From positions 1 through 64,000 of the forward strand of contig NZ_JAIEUL010000004.1 in the NCBI RefSeq assembly GCF_019599185.1: a stretch of DNA of 64,000 bases, in the 5' to 3' direction. The notes below the pieces were generated by a model that saw only the letters and a program-made list of their open reading frames with translations, did not search any database and was not told where the DNA came from. Position numbers and translations under genes: made by a program. The DNA comes from Cryobacterium inferilacus. GTDB lineage: Bacteria > Actinomycetota > Actinomycetes > Actinomycetales > Microbacteriaceae. This document shows, piece by piece, positions 41,616 to 50,773 of the stretch. How positions within the stretch are numbered: the first letter of the stretch is position 1; every line of letters begins with the position of its first letter.

Positions 41616-43294
41616 TCAGTGCGGGTCGTGTCGCTCACGCGCGGCGGCGCTCTTGCTGCGCATCCGGATCAAGGTCTGACCGGGGTCGACGGATGCCGGT
41701 GGTCGCAGCCAGTAGATGCCCTGGTTTTCGAAGATCTGCCAGCCCTGATTGTGCAGTAATCGGTGGTGTGGTGGGCAGAGCAGAACACCGAGGGCGATGT
41801 CGGTGGTGCCGTGGTCGCGCACCCATTCTTCGAGGTGGTGCGCTTCGGTGCGGGAGGGTGGTCGGTCGCAGTCGCCCCAGATGCAGCCGCCGTCCCGTGC
41901 GGCGAGGGCGATGCGTTGGGCTTCGGTGTAGAGGCGTTGTTCCCGGCCCAGGTTGAGCGGTTGGCCGGTGTCGTCGAAGTCGATCTGGAGGGTGCCGCCG
42001 GTGCAGCAGATCCGATCGATGGTCTCCTGGGAGACGGGTTCGGTGTGGCCTTCGATATACCCGTGTCCGGTGCCGTCGGGAATGGCCACGAGCACCGCGG
42101 TCGGGTCGATCTCCGGTGCCGCCTCCGGGGCCGGAGTGGTTGTGGGGGCGGTGGTGAGGACGCGGACGGCGGGGGTTCGTCCGCCGAGCATCCGGTTGGG
42201 GTTGACGGTGCTGCCGGCCTTGAGCAGGTCGATGAAGGTGTCGGCGGTGAGTTGGTCGGTGCTGCGCGGGTCGTCCTGGATCGCTTTGGCCCACGCGGCC
42301 CGCTCCGGGTCGACGAACCGCACCCCGCCGCGGCGCGGGCCGGTGGCACTGTCGTAGACGGAGAGCAGGAACGCGCCCTGCTCGGGCGGGAACTGGCCGT
42401 TGAGGTGCACCTGGCCGGAGTCACTGGTCCACACCCGCAGGTACCGGTCGTCCCAGGCTTTCTGTTCCCGGGTGGCGATGCCGGCGGCATCGAGGGTGTC
42501 GCGCATCCGCCGGGAGCGCTTGAGCAGGGCGTCGACGGTCATCGTCTTCGCCTCGGCCAAGAGCTCGAGCACCGCGTGGCGGAGGACCTCCGCGGTGACG
42601 ACGGTGTCGATCGTGCCGAGCCCGGCGCGGATCGCGTGCGCGGCGGCCACCGAGAGGGAACCGGTGGCGACGGCGGTCGAGATCGGGCTGTACCAGGGCA
42701 GCGAGACCGCGGTGCACGCCGGGCCGGGATCGTCCGGGCCGTCGAGTCTGTCGCCACCGTCGGCACTGTCGACACCGTCGAGTCCATCCAGGTCGGGGCC
42801 GCCCAGGCCGGCCTCCTCATCGACAACCGGCGAGCGTCCTCCTCTGCGGCGGCTGCCGTGGCCGCGGCCTGCGCAGTCTCGGTGTCGTCGAGCATCGTGC
42901 CCACATCCATCAGCTTGCGCGCGTCAGCCTTGGTGCAGCCGGTGAAGTCCTGGATCAACTCCGCCGGGGAGAGGAAGCCCTGTCTCGCCGCCAGACCCTG
43001 CTGGCCGAACTCACGGCGGGACCGGTGGGTGAGGGTCTTCGCCAGCCACACCGCCCGGGTCTCGATCAGGCCGCGCAGAGTCGCCAGCTTCTTCTGGCCC
43101 GCGATGAGTTCCGCATCCGTCAAGGCGTCGTAGTCGGCACTAGACGCCCCGAGCTGCTCGACCGCCTCAACCGCTGCGGCCAATGACTCCGCAAGCGCCG
43201 ACTCCGCAAGCACCGAATCCGCAGGCACCGAATCCGCAGGCAGCACGGCATTTCGCGTGGTGTCGGGGGCGGATACAGCTGCGATGCTGGGCAT
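41616..43294 (-). pseudogene. Frameshifted HNH endonuclease with DUF222 domain
   Basis: A second DUF222/HNH gene, broken by a one-base frame change. From 43294 the frame reads the N-terminal DUF222 part (ALTDAELIAGQKKLATLRGLIETRAVWLA...FTGCTKADARKLMDVGTMLDD) and then drifts into Arg/Pro-rich sequence; the correct reading resumes in the next frame from about 42830 (GLGGPDLDGLDG, then TAVSLPWYSPISTAVATGSLSVAAAHAIRAGLG) and continues to the HNH domain (GGCIWGDCDRPPSRTEAHHLEEW...LLCPPHHRLLH). The shift lies between about 42820 and 42860. A sequencing error cannot be excluded. HNH Cys/His ligands are intact. Confidence 0.8.
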
Positions 43295-43376
43295 GTAGTG
43301 AGAATAGCTCAGTATCGTAGTCCTGTGTTGTGAAAATCGTGGTTGTGGAGAACTTTTTTAGACCGAAATTCCCGGG

Positions 43377-44612
43377 CTACCGAGACATCTGCGGAAGCCG
43401 CACCAGTACGGTCGCGCCGGCATCTTTCGGGGACTCGATCGCCACGGTGCCGCCATGGCGCCGGGCGATTTCCGCCACGATTGCAAGGCCCAATCCGTAA
43501 TGGCGGGCGGCGCCGGTTGCGGGAGCGGCTCGGCTGCTGGCGAAACGCTCGAATGCTGTCTCGACGATCTCCGGGGCAAAGCCCGCGCCATCATCGGCGA
43601 CCCGCACCACGGCCCAGTCGCGGTCCACCTCGATGGTCACGTCCACCTTCGTTCGGGCGTGGTCGATCGCGTTGGTCGCCAGGGCGATGACGAGCCTGAG
43701 CAGTGCGGGTTGCGTGCCAGACACCAGCACGGGTTCCGCCGAACCGCCTCGCACGAGGGCGATCCCCCGCGCCGAGGCGTCGCCTGCGAGCAGGGTGACC
43801 GCCTGGTCGGCGGTGGCCACGAGGTCCACGGGCACCGGCTCGGACATGCTGCGCGGGTCGGCCGCGATCAGCAGGTCATCAAGAATGCCCGTCAGCACGC
43901 GTGCATCGGTCACGATCTCATCCACGGATGCGGTGACATCCGCCGGCAGCCCGGCCTGGTCTCGCCGACGCAGCAGCTGCGCTCGCGTGCTGAGCAAGGT
44001 GAGCGGCGTACGAAGCTCGTGGCTCGCATCGGCCACGAATCTGCGTTGCAGCGCAAGGGCATCGGCCAGCGGTCTGATCGCGCGTCGAGCCATCCAATTC
44101 GCTGCCAGGGCAGACAGCACGAGGGCGACGAGTCCGGCCGCGACCAGGGCCAGGGCCAGCCGCCCGAGTTCCTCTGCGCCCTCATGTTGGTCGATGGCGA
44201 CCTGCACCACGTGGGTGCCATCGCGATCACCCGCGGAGACCGTGGTGAGCATCAGATACACCCGCCCATCGACCTCCCTGCTGTCGCGCACCTCGGCACC
44301 GCCGGCGGTGACCGTCGCGATGGCAGCGGTGTCGACGAGGCCATCAGGGAGATCCGGCGAGGACAGCACGCGCCCGTCGCGCACGATCGTCAGGTAGGTG
44401 TTCTCCGGTGCATCCTGTGGCGAGTCCAGGCCGACCGCGGCGACGAGGGCGTTCTCGGCCGCTTCCGCCACGCTCCTGCTCACGATGGCGAACACGATAC
44501 CGCCGACGATCACGAGCACCATGAGCATCAGCGCTGTGAACTGCACGGTCAGCCGGAGCGCGGCGCCGCGCAGGTCTTCACCGGGTCCGCCGCGGCCCCG
44601 CGTTCCGGTCAT
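43377..44612 (-). CDS. Sensor histidine kinase
   Basis: A 411-residue membrane histidine kinase. Two helices (about residues 22-45 and 150-172) flank an extracytoplasmic sensor of about 100 residues. The H-box is VADASHELRTPLTLLSTRAQ, N-box LVIALATNAIDHA, G-boxes VADDGAGFAPE and HYGLGLAIVAEIARRHGG. Its ATG overlaps the response regulator stop (ATGA), so the pair is coupled. It is the last gene of a same-strand run with a flavin-based redox module and may sense the state of that module (inference). Confidence 0.94.
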   Translation of the reverse strand: MTGTRGRGGPGEDLRGAALRLTVQFTALMLMVLVIVGGIVFAIVSRSVAEAAENALVAAVGLDSPQDAPENTYLTIVRDGRVLSSPDLPDGLVDTAAIATVTAGGAEVRDSREVDGRVYLMLTTVSAGDRDGTHVVQVAIDQHEGAEELGRLALALVAAGLVALVLSALAANWMARRAIRPLADALALQRRFVADASHELRTPLTLLSTRAQLLRRRDQAGLPADVTASVDEIVTDARVLTGILDDLLIAADPRSMSEPVPVDLVATADQAVTLLAGDASARGIALVRGGSAEPVLVSGTQPALLRLVIALATNAIDHARTKVDVTIEVDRDWAVVRVADDGAGFAPEIVETAFERFASSRAAPATGAARHYGLGLAIVAEIARRHGGTVAIESPKDAGATVLVRLPQMSR

Positions 44613-45277
44613 GAGAGCGTGCCGAGCCGGTAGCCGATGCCCCGCACGGTGAGCACGGCGCCACGACCGAGCTTCTTGCGCAGGTAGTGCACGTAGGTGT
44701 CTACCACCCCGAGGTCGTCGGCATCCGGGAACACGTTCGCGAGCAGATCGGCTCTCTCGAAGACCTGCTGTGGGCGTCTGGCCAGGCGTTCGAGCAGCTG
44801 GGCCTCGCGTTCAGACAGACCGAGCACCTCGCCACCCGCCATCGTGACGGTTCGGCTGCCGGTGTCGAGCGACCCGCCCGGAACGGCGATGACGGGAACG
44901 ATCGAGCTGTTCCGGCGCAGGAGCGCACGAATCCGCGCGAGCAGTTCGTCGATGTCGAACGGCTTGGCCAGATAGTCCTCCGCGCCGCGGTCGAGCCCCT
45001 CCACCCGGTCCGCCGGGTTACCGAGCGCAGAAAGCACCAGCGCCGGGGTGAGCACGCCCTTGCCCCGCAGCCGGGTGAGCACGTCGAGGCCCTCCAGCAC
45101 GGGCAGGCCCCGGTCGAGCAGGATCACATCGAACCTCTGGGTGAGGCCCTCGTGCAAGGCGCGCTGCCCGTCTCGGGCGATCACCGTGTCGTAACCCTCG
45201 GTGGTCAGCAGTTGGTCGAGCATCGCCACCAGGCGTGCGTCGTCCTCCACGAGCAGCACCCTCGGACGGTCGACCAT
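44609..45277 (-). CDS. OmpR/PhoB-type response regulator
   Basis: A 222-residue response regulator with a receiver domain (RVLLVEDDARLVAML, phosphoacceptor Asp in DVILLDRGLPVLEGL, then LVLSALG and DYLAKPFDIDELLARIRALLRR) and a winged-helix output domain (LSEREAQLLERLARRPQQVFERADLLANVF, VDTYVHYLRKKLG, VRGIGYRLG). I chose ATG 45277: a TATACT box lies at 45284-45289, so the transcript could begin at the start codon (leaderless). Operon with the kinase. Confidence 0.94.
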   Translation of the reverse strand: MVDRPRVLLVEDDARLVAMLDQLLTTEGYDTVIARDGQRALHEGLTQRFDVILLDRGLPVLEGLDVLTRLRGKGVLTPALVLSALGNPADRVEGLDRGAEDYLAKPFDIDELLARIRALLRRNSSIVPVIAVPGGSLDTGSRTVTMAGGEVLGLSEREAQLLERLARRPQQVFERADLLANVFPDADDLGVVDTYVHYLRKKLGRGAVLTVRGIGYRLGTLS

Positions 45278-45283
45278 AGTCGA

Positions 45284-45289
45284 AGTATA
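45284..45289 (-). promoter_or_regulatory. -10 box for a leaderless response regulator mRNA
   Basis: TATACT on the minus strand, 6 bases before the response regulator ATG. Initiation about 7 bases downstream would fall on the A of the ATG. No clear -35. Inference. Confidence 0.4.
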
Positions 45290-45321
45290 GGGAGCGGCGG
45301 ATGTGGCCGGGCCGGGGCCGC

Positions 45322-46086
45322 TCATGCGCGGACGAGCCCGCGGCCGGAGCGCAGTCCGGCCGTGGCGGTGAGGCCGCCACTGGCATCCACCGTCAGCACC
45401 TCGATATCGAACTGGGCCAGCGCGCTGGTGAGCTGTGCCCGGCCGCCCGCGAGGATCGCCGTCGCCAGCACATCGGCGGTGACGATGTCGGCGGCGAGCA
45501 CCGACACCTGGCTGTAGGCGGGCTCATCTCCCTGGCCCGCCACATCCCGCCGCCAGACGTGTTCACCGCGTTCGGCGGTGCCCGAGGTGGCGATCGCGCG
45601 CCGCCCGGGGGTGAGCGGAACAGCGCAGAGCATCCCCGCGGCGTCCAGCGGGTCGACGATGCCCACGCTCCACGGCGAGCCGTCCACGCTGCCGCTGCTC
45701 AGGATGTCCCCACCGACGTTGAGCAACCAGTCGGTCGATCCGGCGGCGACGAGCACAACCGCAGACGCCGCCATTGCCTTCGCCTTGATCAGGCCGTTGA
45801 GGTCGATGACGCCGTCTGGGCGGTGCGGGGTGAACGCCCCGCTCGTGCGGCCGCGCCAATCCAGCGCCTCGGCGTAGTTCTCCCGCAGCTCGGCGCTCGC
45901 TCGGTAGAGCGCGAGGTTAGCGGCCGCGACCCGGCTGATCTCGCTATCCGGTCGATAGAGGCTGAAGCGCGCGTCGAACCGGTCGAAGCAGGCCTCGACG
46001 GCGGCCAGGGTGGCCGCGCTCGGCAGTGCCCCGCCGAATCGGAGGCTCACCGTGGTTCCCATGGTCTCGAAGATGTGCACCGTCAT
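45322..46086 (-). CDS. apbE: FAD:protein FMN transferase (ApbE)
   Basis: A 254-residue ApbE-family flavin transferase that attaches FMN through a phosphodiester bond to a Thr of target proteins. It keeps FETMGTTVSLRFGG, RFSLYRPDSEISR, IDLNGLIKAKAMA, LLNVGGDIL, and the late metal-binding AADIVTADVLATAIL. It is shorter than typical secreted ApbE (about 340) and has no lipoprotein signal. ATG 46086 lies one base after the stop of the FMN-binding gene, so this is its obvious substrate. Confidence 0.93.
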   Translation of the reverse strand: MTVHIFETMGTTVSLRFGGALPSAATLAAVEACFDRFDARFSLYRPDSEISRVAAANLALYRASAELRENYAEALDWRGRTSGAFTPHRPDGVIDLNGLIKAKAMAASAVVLVAAGSTDWLLNVGGDILSSGSVDGSPWSVGIVDPLDAAGMLCAVPLTPGRRAIATSGTAERGEHVWRRDVAGQGDEPAYSQVSVLAADIVTADVLATAILAGGRAQLTSALAQFDIEVLTVDASGGLTATAGLRSGRGLVRA

Positions 46087-46087
46087 G

Positions 46088-46567
46088 TCACAGACCGGCC
46101 TGATCCAGGGCAGATTGCAGCGAGGTGAGGTACCCATCGGTTGTATAGGTGGCACCGGAGACGCCCTGCACGTTCGCGGACTGCGCCGCCAGCACCTGCT
46201 GCCGCAGCACGGGTTCGGCGCGATTGCTGATCGACACCGACTTCTGGTCTTCGTCGGTCAGTTGCAGGGCGACAACGTCGGTGACGGTGCCGTCCGCGAC
46301 CACGATCTGCACCTGCACGGCGCCGAACCGGGTCTGGGCGGATGCGCCGGTGAAGGTGCCGGATGCGGAAGCCGCCGGCGCACTCGTGGCGGGCGGCGTC
46401 GCCGCACCGGTCGTGGGTGCCGCCGGTGTGACGGTGCCGGGCACCGCGGCATCCGTGGCCTGCGACACCGACGACGACAGCGGCTGGGTGCCGGACCCCA
46501 GCTGCCAGCCGACGGCCAGTACCGCCGCAGACGACAGAATGCTCAGGCCGATCGCGCGGCGCCTCAC
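46088..46567 (-). CDS. FMN-binding domain protein, ApbE substrate
   Basis: A 159-residue exported protein. An N-terminal signal anchor (RRRAIGLSILSSAAVLAVGWQLG) is followed by an Ala/Pro/Thr-rich linker (about residues 25-72) and an FMN_bind domain (FGAVQVQIVVADGTVTDVVALQ...SNRAEPVLRQQVLAAQSANVQGVSGATYTTDGY). The SGAT motif at residues 137-140 contains the Thr expected to carry covalent FMN. GTG 46567 overlaps the upstream reductase stop (GTGA). It probably carries electrons outside the membrane between the reductase and an unknown acceptor. Confidence 0.93.
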   Translation of the reverse strand: MRRRAIGLSILSSAAVLAVGWQLGSGTQPLSSSVSQATDAAVPGTVTPAAPTTGAATPPATSAPAASASGTFTGASAQTRFGAVQVQIVVADGTVTDVVALQLTDEDQKSVSISNRAEPVLRQQVLAAQSANVQGVSGATYTTDGYLTSLQSALDQAGL

Positions 46568-47976
46568 CAGTCGAACCGTTCCACGTGGATCTGCACCTCG
46601 GGCAGCCCGGCCGCTCGCGCGTCGCGGATCACCAGGTCGGTCCAGGCCTGCGGACCGCAGACATACAGGTCGGAATCGAGCAGATCGGGGAAGGCCGACG
46701 TGAGCGTGACGCCGCGGCCGAGCGCCTCGGCCGACAGCCAGGTCGCCAGGCCGGACGGACGCGGCCCCAGCACCGTGTAGATGGAGTTGCCGCGCATGCC
46801 CGGCAGGGACCCGATCTCCTCCCAGAGGTAACTCTGCGACGGGTCGGTGGCGCGCAACAGAACCGTCGCCTCGCCCGGCTGGAGGTCGGCGTGTTCGAGC
46901 AGCGATCGCACCGGGGTGATGCCGATCCCGGCAGCGACCACGGCAACCCGTGCCTGGGTGCGGTGCGAGTGGGTGAAGATGCCGTACGGCCCCTCGATCG
47001 AGACCCGCGTGCCGGGGCGCACCCGGCCGAGGGCGCTGCTGCCCTGCCCCAGGGCCCGCACGGTGATGCGGGCGGATGTCGACGTGGGCATCGCGGAGAA
47101 GGAGATCGGGTGCGCGTGCCACCAGGTGGCACCGGTCCAGAACCGCCAGATCGCATACTGTCCGCCCTGGGTCTGCAGCCGGTCGAGGTGCCGGCCGGTC
47201 AGGTGCAGCGAGACCACGCCGGCGGCGATCGGTTCCACAGCAGCCACCCGGATGCCGTGGCGAGCGCTCCGCACCGTCGGCAACACAAACCGGAACAGTG
47301 CGATCGATCCGAAGGCCAGCACATACAAGCCGAGCCAGTAGACCTGCTGCACACTTCCATCGGCGAGCACCCCACCCGCACTCAGCTGGTGCGGCAGCGC
47401 CACAAGAACAGCGACGTAGCTGAGCAGGTGAATCAGGTGCCAGACCTCATAGGGGAAACGCCGCCGCACCGCGACCAACGAGCTGACGACCACCGTCACG
47501 AGCAGCCCGAGCGCCAGATAGGCCAGCGCCATGTCTTCACCCTGGAACAGTGCCACGGTCTCCGCGACCACGTTGACACCATCCGCCAGGGAATAGCCGA
47601 TGGTCAGCAGCAGGCCGTGCGCGAGAAGGAGGTACAGAGCCGGCTTCCCGAGCCGACGGTGGAAGGCCATGGCGGTGTCCTGCCCGACGACCCGGTCGAT
47701 CAGCGGGATTCGGGCCGCCAGCACCAGCATCACCAGAATGAGATCGGTGCCGACCAGGCCGGTCACGATGCCCGCTGCGGTGATTCCGGAGGCCAGGTCG
47801 GTGACCCGCGCGAGCCCGCCGCCGGCGAGGTACAGCGAGACGGCCATCGCCACCGATGACCAGCTCAGTGCAACCAGGAGGTCTGCCGCACGCATCCGAC
47901 GACGGGTGCGGATGCGCCGTTCACGGTCCTGTGTCGGGCGAGGGACGACCTCGGGGAGTGCCGTGCGAAGCGACAT
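46564..47976 (-). CDS. Ferric reductase-like transmembrane ferredoxin reductase
   Basis: A 470-residue protein. The N-terminal half is a ferric reductase-like membrane domain with about six helices and heme-ligand histidines in AFHRRLGKPALYLLLAHGLLL and VWHLIHLLSYVAVLVALPHQL. The C-terminal half is a FAD/NAD(P) ferredoxin-NADP reductase-type domain (GGQYAIWRFW, WWHAHPISFSAMP, VVAAGIGITPVRSLLEH, DLYVCGPQAWTD). It would pass electrons from NAD(P)H across the membrane. First gene of the run that continues with the FMN-binding protein and ApbE. Confidence 0.93.
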   Translation of the reverse strand: MSLRTALPEVVPRPTQDRERRIRTRRRMRAADLLVALSWSSVAMAVSLYLAGGGLARVTDLASGITAAGIVTGLVGTDLILVMLVLAARIPLIDRVVGQDTAMAFHRRLGKPALYLLLAHGLLLTIGYSLADGVNVVAETVALFQGEDMALAYLALGLLVTVVVSSLVAVRRRFPYEVWHLIHLLSYVAVLVALPHQLSAGGVLADGSVQQVYWLGLYVLAFGSIALFRFVLPTVRSARHGIRVAAVEPIAAGVVSLHLTGRHLDRLQTQGGQYAIWRFWTGATWWHAHPISFSAMPTSTSARITVRALGQGSSALGRVRPGTRVSIEGPYGIFTHSHRTQARVAVVAAGIGITPVRSLLEHADLQPGEATVLLRATDPSQSYLWEEIGSLPGMRGNSIYTVLGPRPSGLATWLSAEALGRGVTLTSAFPDLLDSDLYVCGPQAWTDLVIRDARAAGLPEVQIHVERFDW

Positions 47977-48185
47977 CGTGGGCTCGATTCTGTGGGGCGG
48001 TGCGGTGCTGCTGACAATTCCCAGGATCGTCCCGATTTCTTCCAGGATTCTTAGCCGGCCACACCGGCCGCCCGCCCGCGCGGGGCGCAGGCGACCGCGG
48101 ACTGCGCGGCGACAGTGGCGAGTGTCACCGGCCTCGTCTAGGGTCGCCCTATGCCAGAGCGCAGCGAAACCAATCCGACAGCAGA

Positions 48186-49409
48186 GTGCACGTGAGCGGT
48201 CACGGGGTGATTGCCGACCGACATCGGGTGGTGGTCATCGGCGGTGGCAACGCCGGCTTGTCCGTAGCCGGGCGCCTCCGTCGCGAGGGCGTCAGCGACA
48301 TCGTGGTGGTGGAGCCGCGCGAGCATCATCGTTACCAACCGCTCTTCTCGCACGTCGCCGGCGGCACCGCACGGGCCGGGCAGGCGATCCGTCCGCAGGC
48401 ATCGGTGATGCCCACGGGCGTGGGGTGGATCCACGATCGTGTCGTCGATGTGCTGCCCGAGTCCAATCGGGTGCTCCTCGGCTCCGGTCGCGAGCTCGGC
48501 TACGACCACCTCGTGGTCTGCCCGGGCATCCAGCAGGACTGGCAGAGCGTACCGGGGCTGGTGGACGCGATGGCCTCGCCCTGGGGTGCGTCCAACTACG
48601 AGTTCGAGTTGGCGAGCAAGGCCTCCCCGCTCCTGCGTGACCTGCGTCAGGGCACGGTCGTCTTCACCCAACCGGCCGGCCCGGCCAGTTGCGCCGGCGC
48701 CGCGCAGAAGCCGATGTACCTGGCCTGCAGCTATTGGCAGGCCACGGGCGTGCTCGCCGACATCCGAGTGATCCTGGTGCTGCCAGACGCGGCCATGTTC
48801 GGGATGCCTCTGATCGACCAGGAACTTGAGCGCAAGGTGGCCGAGTACGGGATCGACGTGATGCGCGAGAGCCAACTGATCGAGGTGGATGCCGTGAACC
48901 GCACGGCCGTCATCGGCCGGATCGACGACCGCACCCGCGAAACCGTGCCGTACGACGTTCTGCACGCCGTGCCACCGCAGTCGGCACCGGACTGGCTCAA
49001 GGCCACCGCGCTCCCCGCGGCCGGTGACTCGGCTGGTTTCGTGGAAGTGGACCCCGAGACGCTGCGGCACACTCGGTTCCCGAACGTCTGGGCTCTCGGC
49101 GATGCCGCCGCCACTACCAACTCGAAGTCCGGCGGCGCCCTCCGCACTCAGACCCTGGTGCTGGCCAAGAACCTCAGCGCCGTACTGAAGGGCAAACAGC
49201 CGGCGCAGGCGTACGACGGCTACTCCGTCTGCCCGTTCACCGTCTCGCGGTCCACCGTTGTCTTCGCCGAATTCGACGACCAGTATCACCCGAAACCGAC
49301 GATCCCGTTCTGGAAAAGCCTGGCCCGCGAGCGCCGGCTGACCTGGGTGTTCGACCGGCACATCCTGCCGTGGGTGTACTGGAACCTGATCTTGAAGGGC
49401 CGGGCGTAG
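48186..49409 (+). CDS. Sulfide:quinone reductase-like FAD oxidoreductase
   Basis: A 407-residue flavoprotein of the SQR/type-II NADH dehydrogenase fold. FAD site VVVIGGGNAGLSVAGRL, then EPREHHRYQPLFSHVAGG, LVVCPGIQQDW, GPASCAGAAQKPMYLACSYW, and the second FAD contact ALGDAAATTNSKSGGALRTQ. Cysteines near residues 113, 166 and late in SVCPFTVSR fit the three Cys of sulfide:quinone reductases, which oxidise sulfide to polysulfide and reduce quinone at the membrane face. A C-terminal amphipathic segment could bind membrane. GTG 48186 or GTG 48192 are both possible starts. Confidence 0.85.
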   Translation: MHVSGHGVIADRHRVVVIGGGNAGLSVAGRLRREGVSDIVVVEPREHHRYQPLFSHVAGGTARAGQAIRPQASVMPTGVGWIHDRVVDVLPESNRVLLGSGRELGYDHLVVCPGIQQDWQSVPGLVDAMASPWGASNYEFELASKASPLLRDLRQGTVVFTQPAGPASCAGAAQKPMYLACSYWQATGVLADIRVILVLPDAAMFGMPLIDQELERKVAEYGIDVMRESQLIEVDAVNRTAVIGRIDDRTRETVPYDVLHAVPPQSAPDWLKATALPAAGDSAGFVEVDPETLRHTRFPNVWALGDAAATTNSKSGGALRTQTLVLAKNLSAVLKGKQPAQAYDGYSVCPFTVSRSTVVFAEFDDQYHPKPTIPFWKSLARERRLTWVFDRHILPWVYWNLILKGRA

Positions 49410-49434
49410 GTCGGGTCGCACCTAGTCTGGGGGC

Positions 49435-50214
49435 ATGAGCACACAGGTTCAAACGCAGGTGGCAGTCGTGACCGGCGTCGGCCGTCGCCGGTCGATCGGG
49501 GCGGCGCTCGCGGTCGGCCTGGCGGAGGACGGCTGGGACCTGGCGCTGAACTACTGGCGCCCCTACGACGACCGGCTCGGCTACGAGCGCACCGCCGACG
49601 ATCCCGAAGCCATCGCCGACGAGTGTCGCGCGCTCGGTGTCCGCGTCGAACTCGTCCCCGGTGACCTCAGCGACCCCGCGGTACCGGCCGAGCTGCTGCA
49701 CGCGGCGAGCGCGCTGGGGCCGGTCACCGGTCTCGTGCTGTCGCACTGCGAGTCGGTGGACAGCTCGATCCTCACGACCGAGCTCGCCGCCTGGGATCGC
49801 CACTTCGCGGTGAACGCGCGAGCGACCTGGCTGTTGGTCAAGGCCTTCGCCGAGCAACTCCCCAAGGCCGTGCCGGTCGGCGAGGTCGGCGGTCGGATCG
49901 TGGCCCTGACCAGCGACCACACCGCCCACAACCTGCCCTACGGCGCGAGCAAGGGTGCGTTGGATCGCATCGTCATCGCGGCGGCCGTGGAACTGGCCGA
50001 CCGGGGCGTGCGCGCGAATGTCATCAACCCTGGTCCGATCGACACCGGCTGGATGGACGACGCGGTGCGCGAGTGGACCACCAGGGCGACCCCGGCCGGC
50101 CGGCCCGGCACCGCGGCAGACACCGCCAACCTTGTGCGGTTCCTGTTCTCCGAGCCGGGCTCGTGGATCAACGGCCAACTGCTCTCCAGCAACGGCGGCT
50201 TCAACATCGGCTAA
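49435..50214 (+). CDS. SDR family oxidoreductase
   Basis: A 259-residue short-chain dehydrogenase/reductase. The cofactor loop VVTGVGRRRSIGAALAVGLAEDG deviates from TGxxxGxG and resembles the enoyl-ACP-reductase-like subgroup. The catalytic Ser-Tyr-Lys region is VALTSDHTAHNLPYGASKGALDR with Tyr-x3-Lys, then NVINPGPIDTGWM. It starts 25 bases after the flavoprotein gene, so the two may be co-transcribed. Substrate unknown. Confidence 0.92.
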   Translation: MSTQVQTQVAVVTGVGRRRSIGAALAVGLAEDGWDLALNYWRPYDDRLGYERTADDPEAIADECRALGVRVELVPGDLSDPAVPAELLHAASALGPVTGLVLSHCESVDSSILTTELAAWDRHFAVNARATWLLVKAFAEQLPKAVPVGEVGGRIVALTSDHTAHNLPYGASKGALDRIVIAAAVELADRGVRANVINPGPIDTGWMDDAVREWTTRATPAGRPGTAADTANLVRFLFSEPGSWINGQLLSSNGGFNIG

Positions 50215-50315
50215 GTCTCCCCCGGCCGGGTAGCGGATGCCCATCCGGCGTGTCAAGGGGTGTGTCTCCTTCCTGCAGACGGCATATGGTGTGCCGCAGC
50301 CGAAGGGAATCGCCC

Positions 50316-50771
50316 ATGCGCGTCAACGTCATCCTCTTCTGGATCCTCACCGGGTTCTTCGTACTCGTCACCATTGCGTACACGGTCTGGAGCCTGATCT
50401 TCAACGCCCAGCAGCTGGCATCCCAGTCCGTCACCGGCCCCGGCACACCCATCGAGTGGGTCGGCACCGTCGCGCTCGGCCTGAGCGCCGTGCTGAGCGC
50501 GTTCATCGCCTTCTACCTCAGCCGGGTGCACCGGGCCCAGGGCGGCGAACTGCCCGAAGACACTGTCGGTGCCAACATCGACGACGGCGACCCCGAGATG
50601 GGTTTCTTCAGTCCATACAGTTGGTGGCCCATCATCCTGGCCGCCTCGCTCGGGCTCATCTTCCTCGGCCTCGCCGTGGGCTTCTGGATCTCCATCATCG
50701 GCGTGGGAGTCGCAACCATCGCCCTGGTCGGCTGGACCTACGAGTACTACCGCGGGCTGTTCGCCCGCTGA
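50316..50771 (+). CDS. ctaF: Cytochrome c oxidase subunit 4, actinobacterial type
   Basis: A 151-residue membrane protein with about four helices: MRVNVILFWILTGFFVLVTIAYTVWS, IEWVGTVALGLSAVLSAFIAFYLSR, then after a soluble loop (LPEDTVGANIDDGDPEMGFFSPYSWWPI) two more helices. The FFSPYSWWP motif and layout are those of actinobacterial aa3 oxidase subunit 4. Here it is separated from the other cta/qcr genes, none of which are in the window. ATG 50316 has GAAGGGA upstream. It may be a second copy; that needs comparison with the main cta locus. Confidence 0.88.
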   Translation: MRVNVILFWILTGFFVLVTIAYTVWSLIFNAQQLASQSVTGPGTPIEWVGTVALGLSAVLSAFIAFYLSRVHRAQGGELPEDTVGANIDDGDPEMGFFSPYSWWPIILAASLGLIFLGLAVGFWISIIGVGVATIALVGWTYEYYRGLFAR

Positions 50772-50773
50772 TT

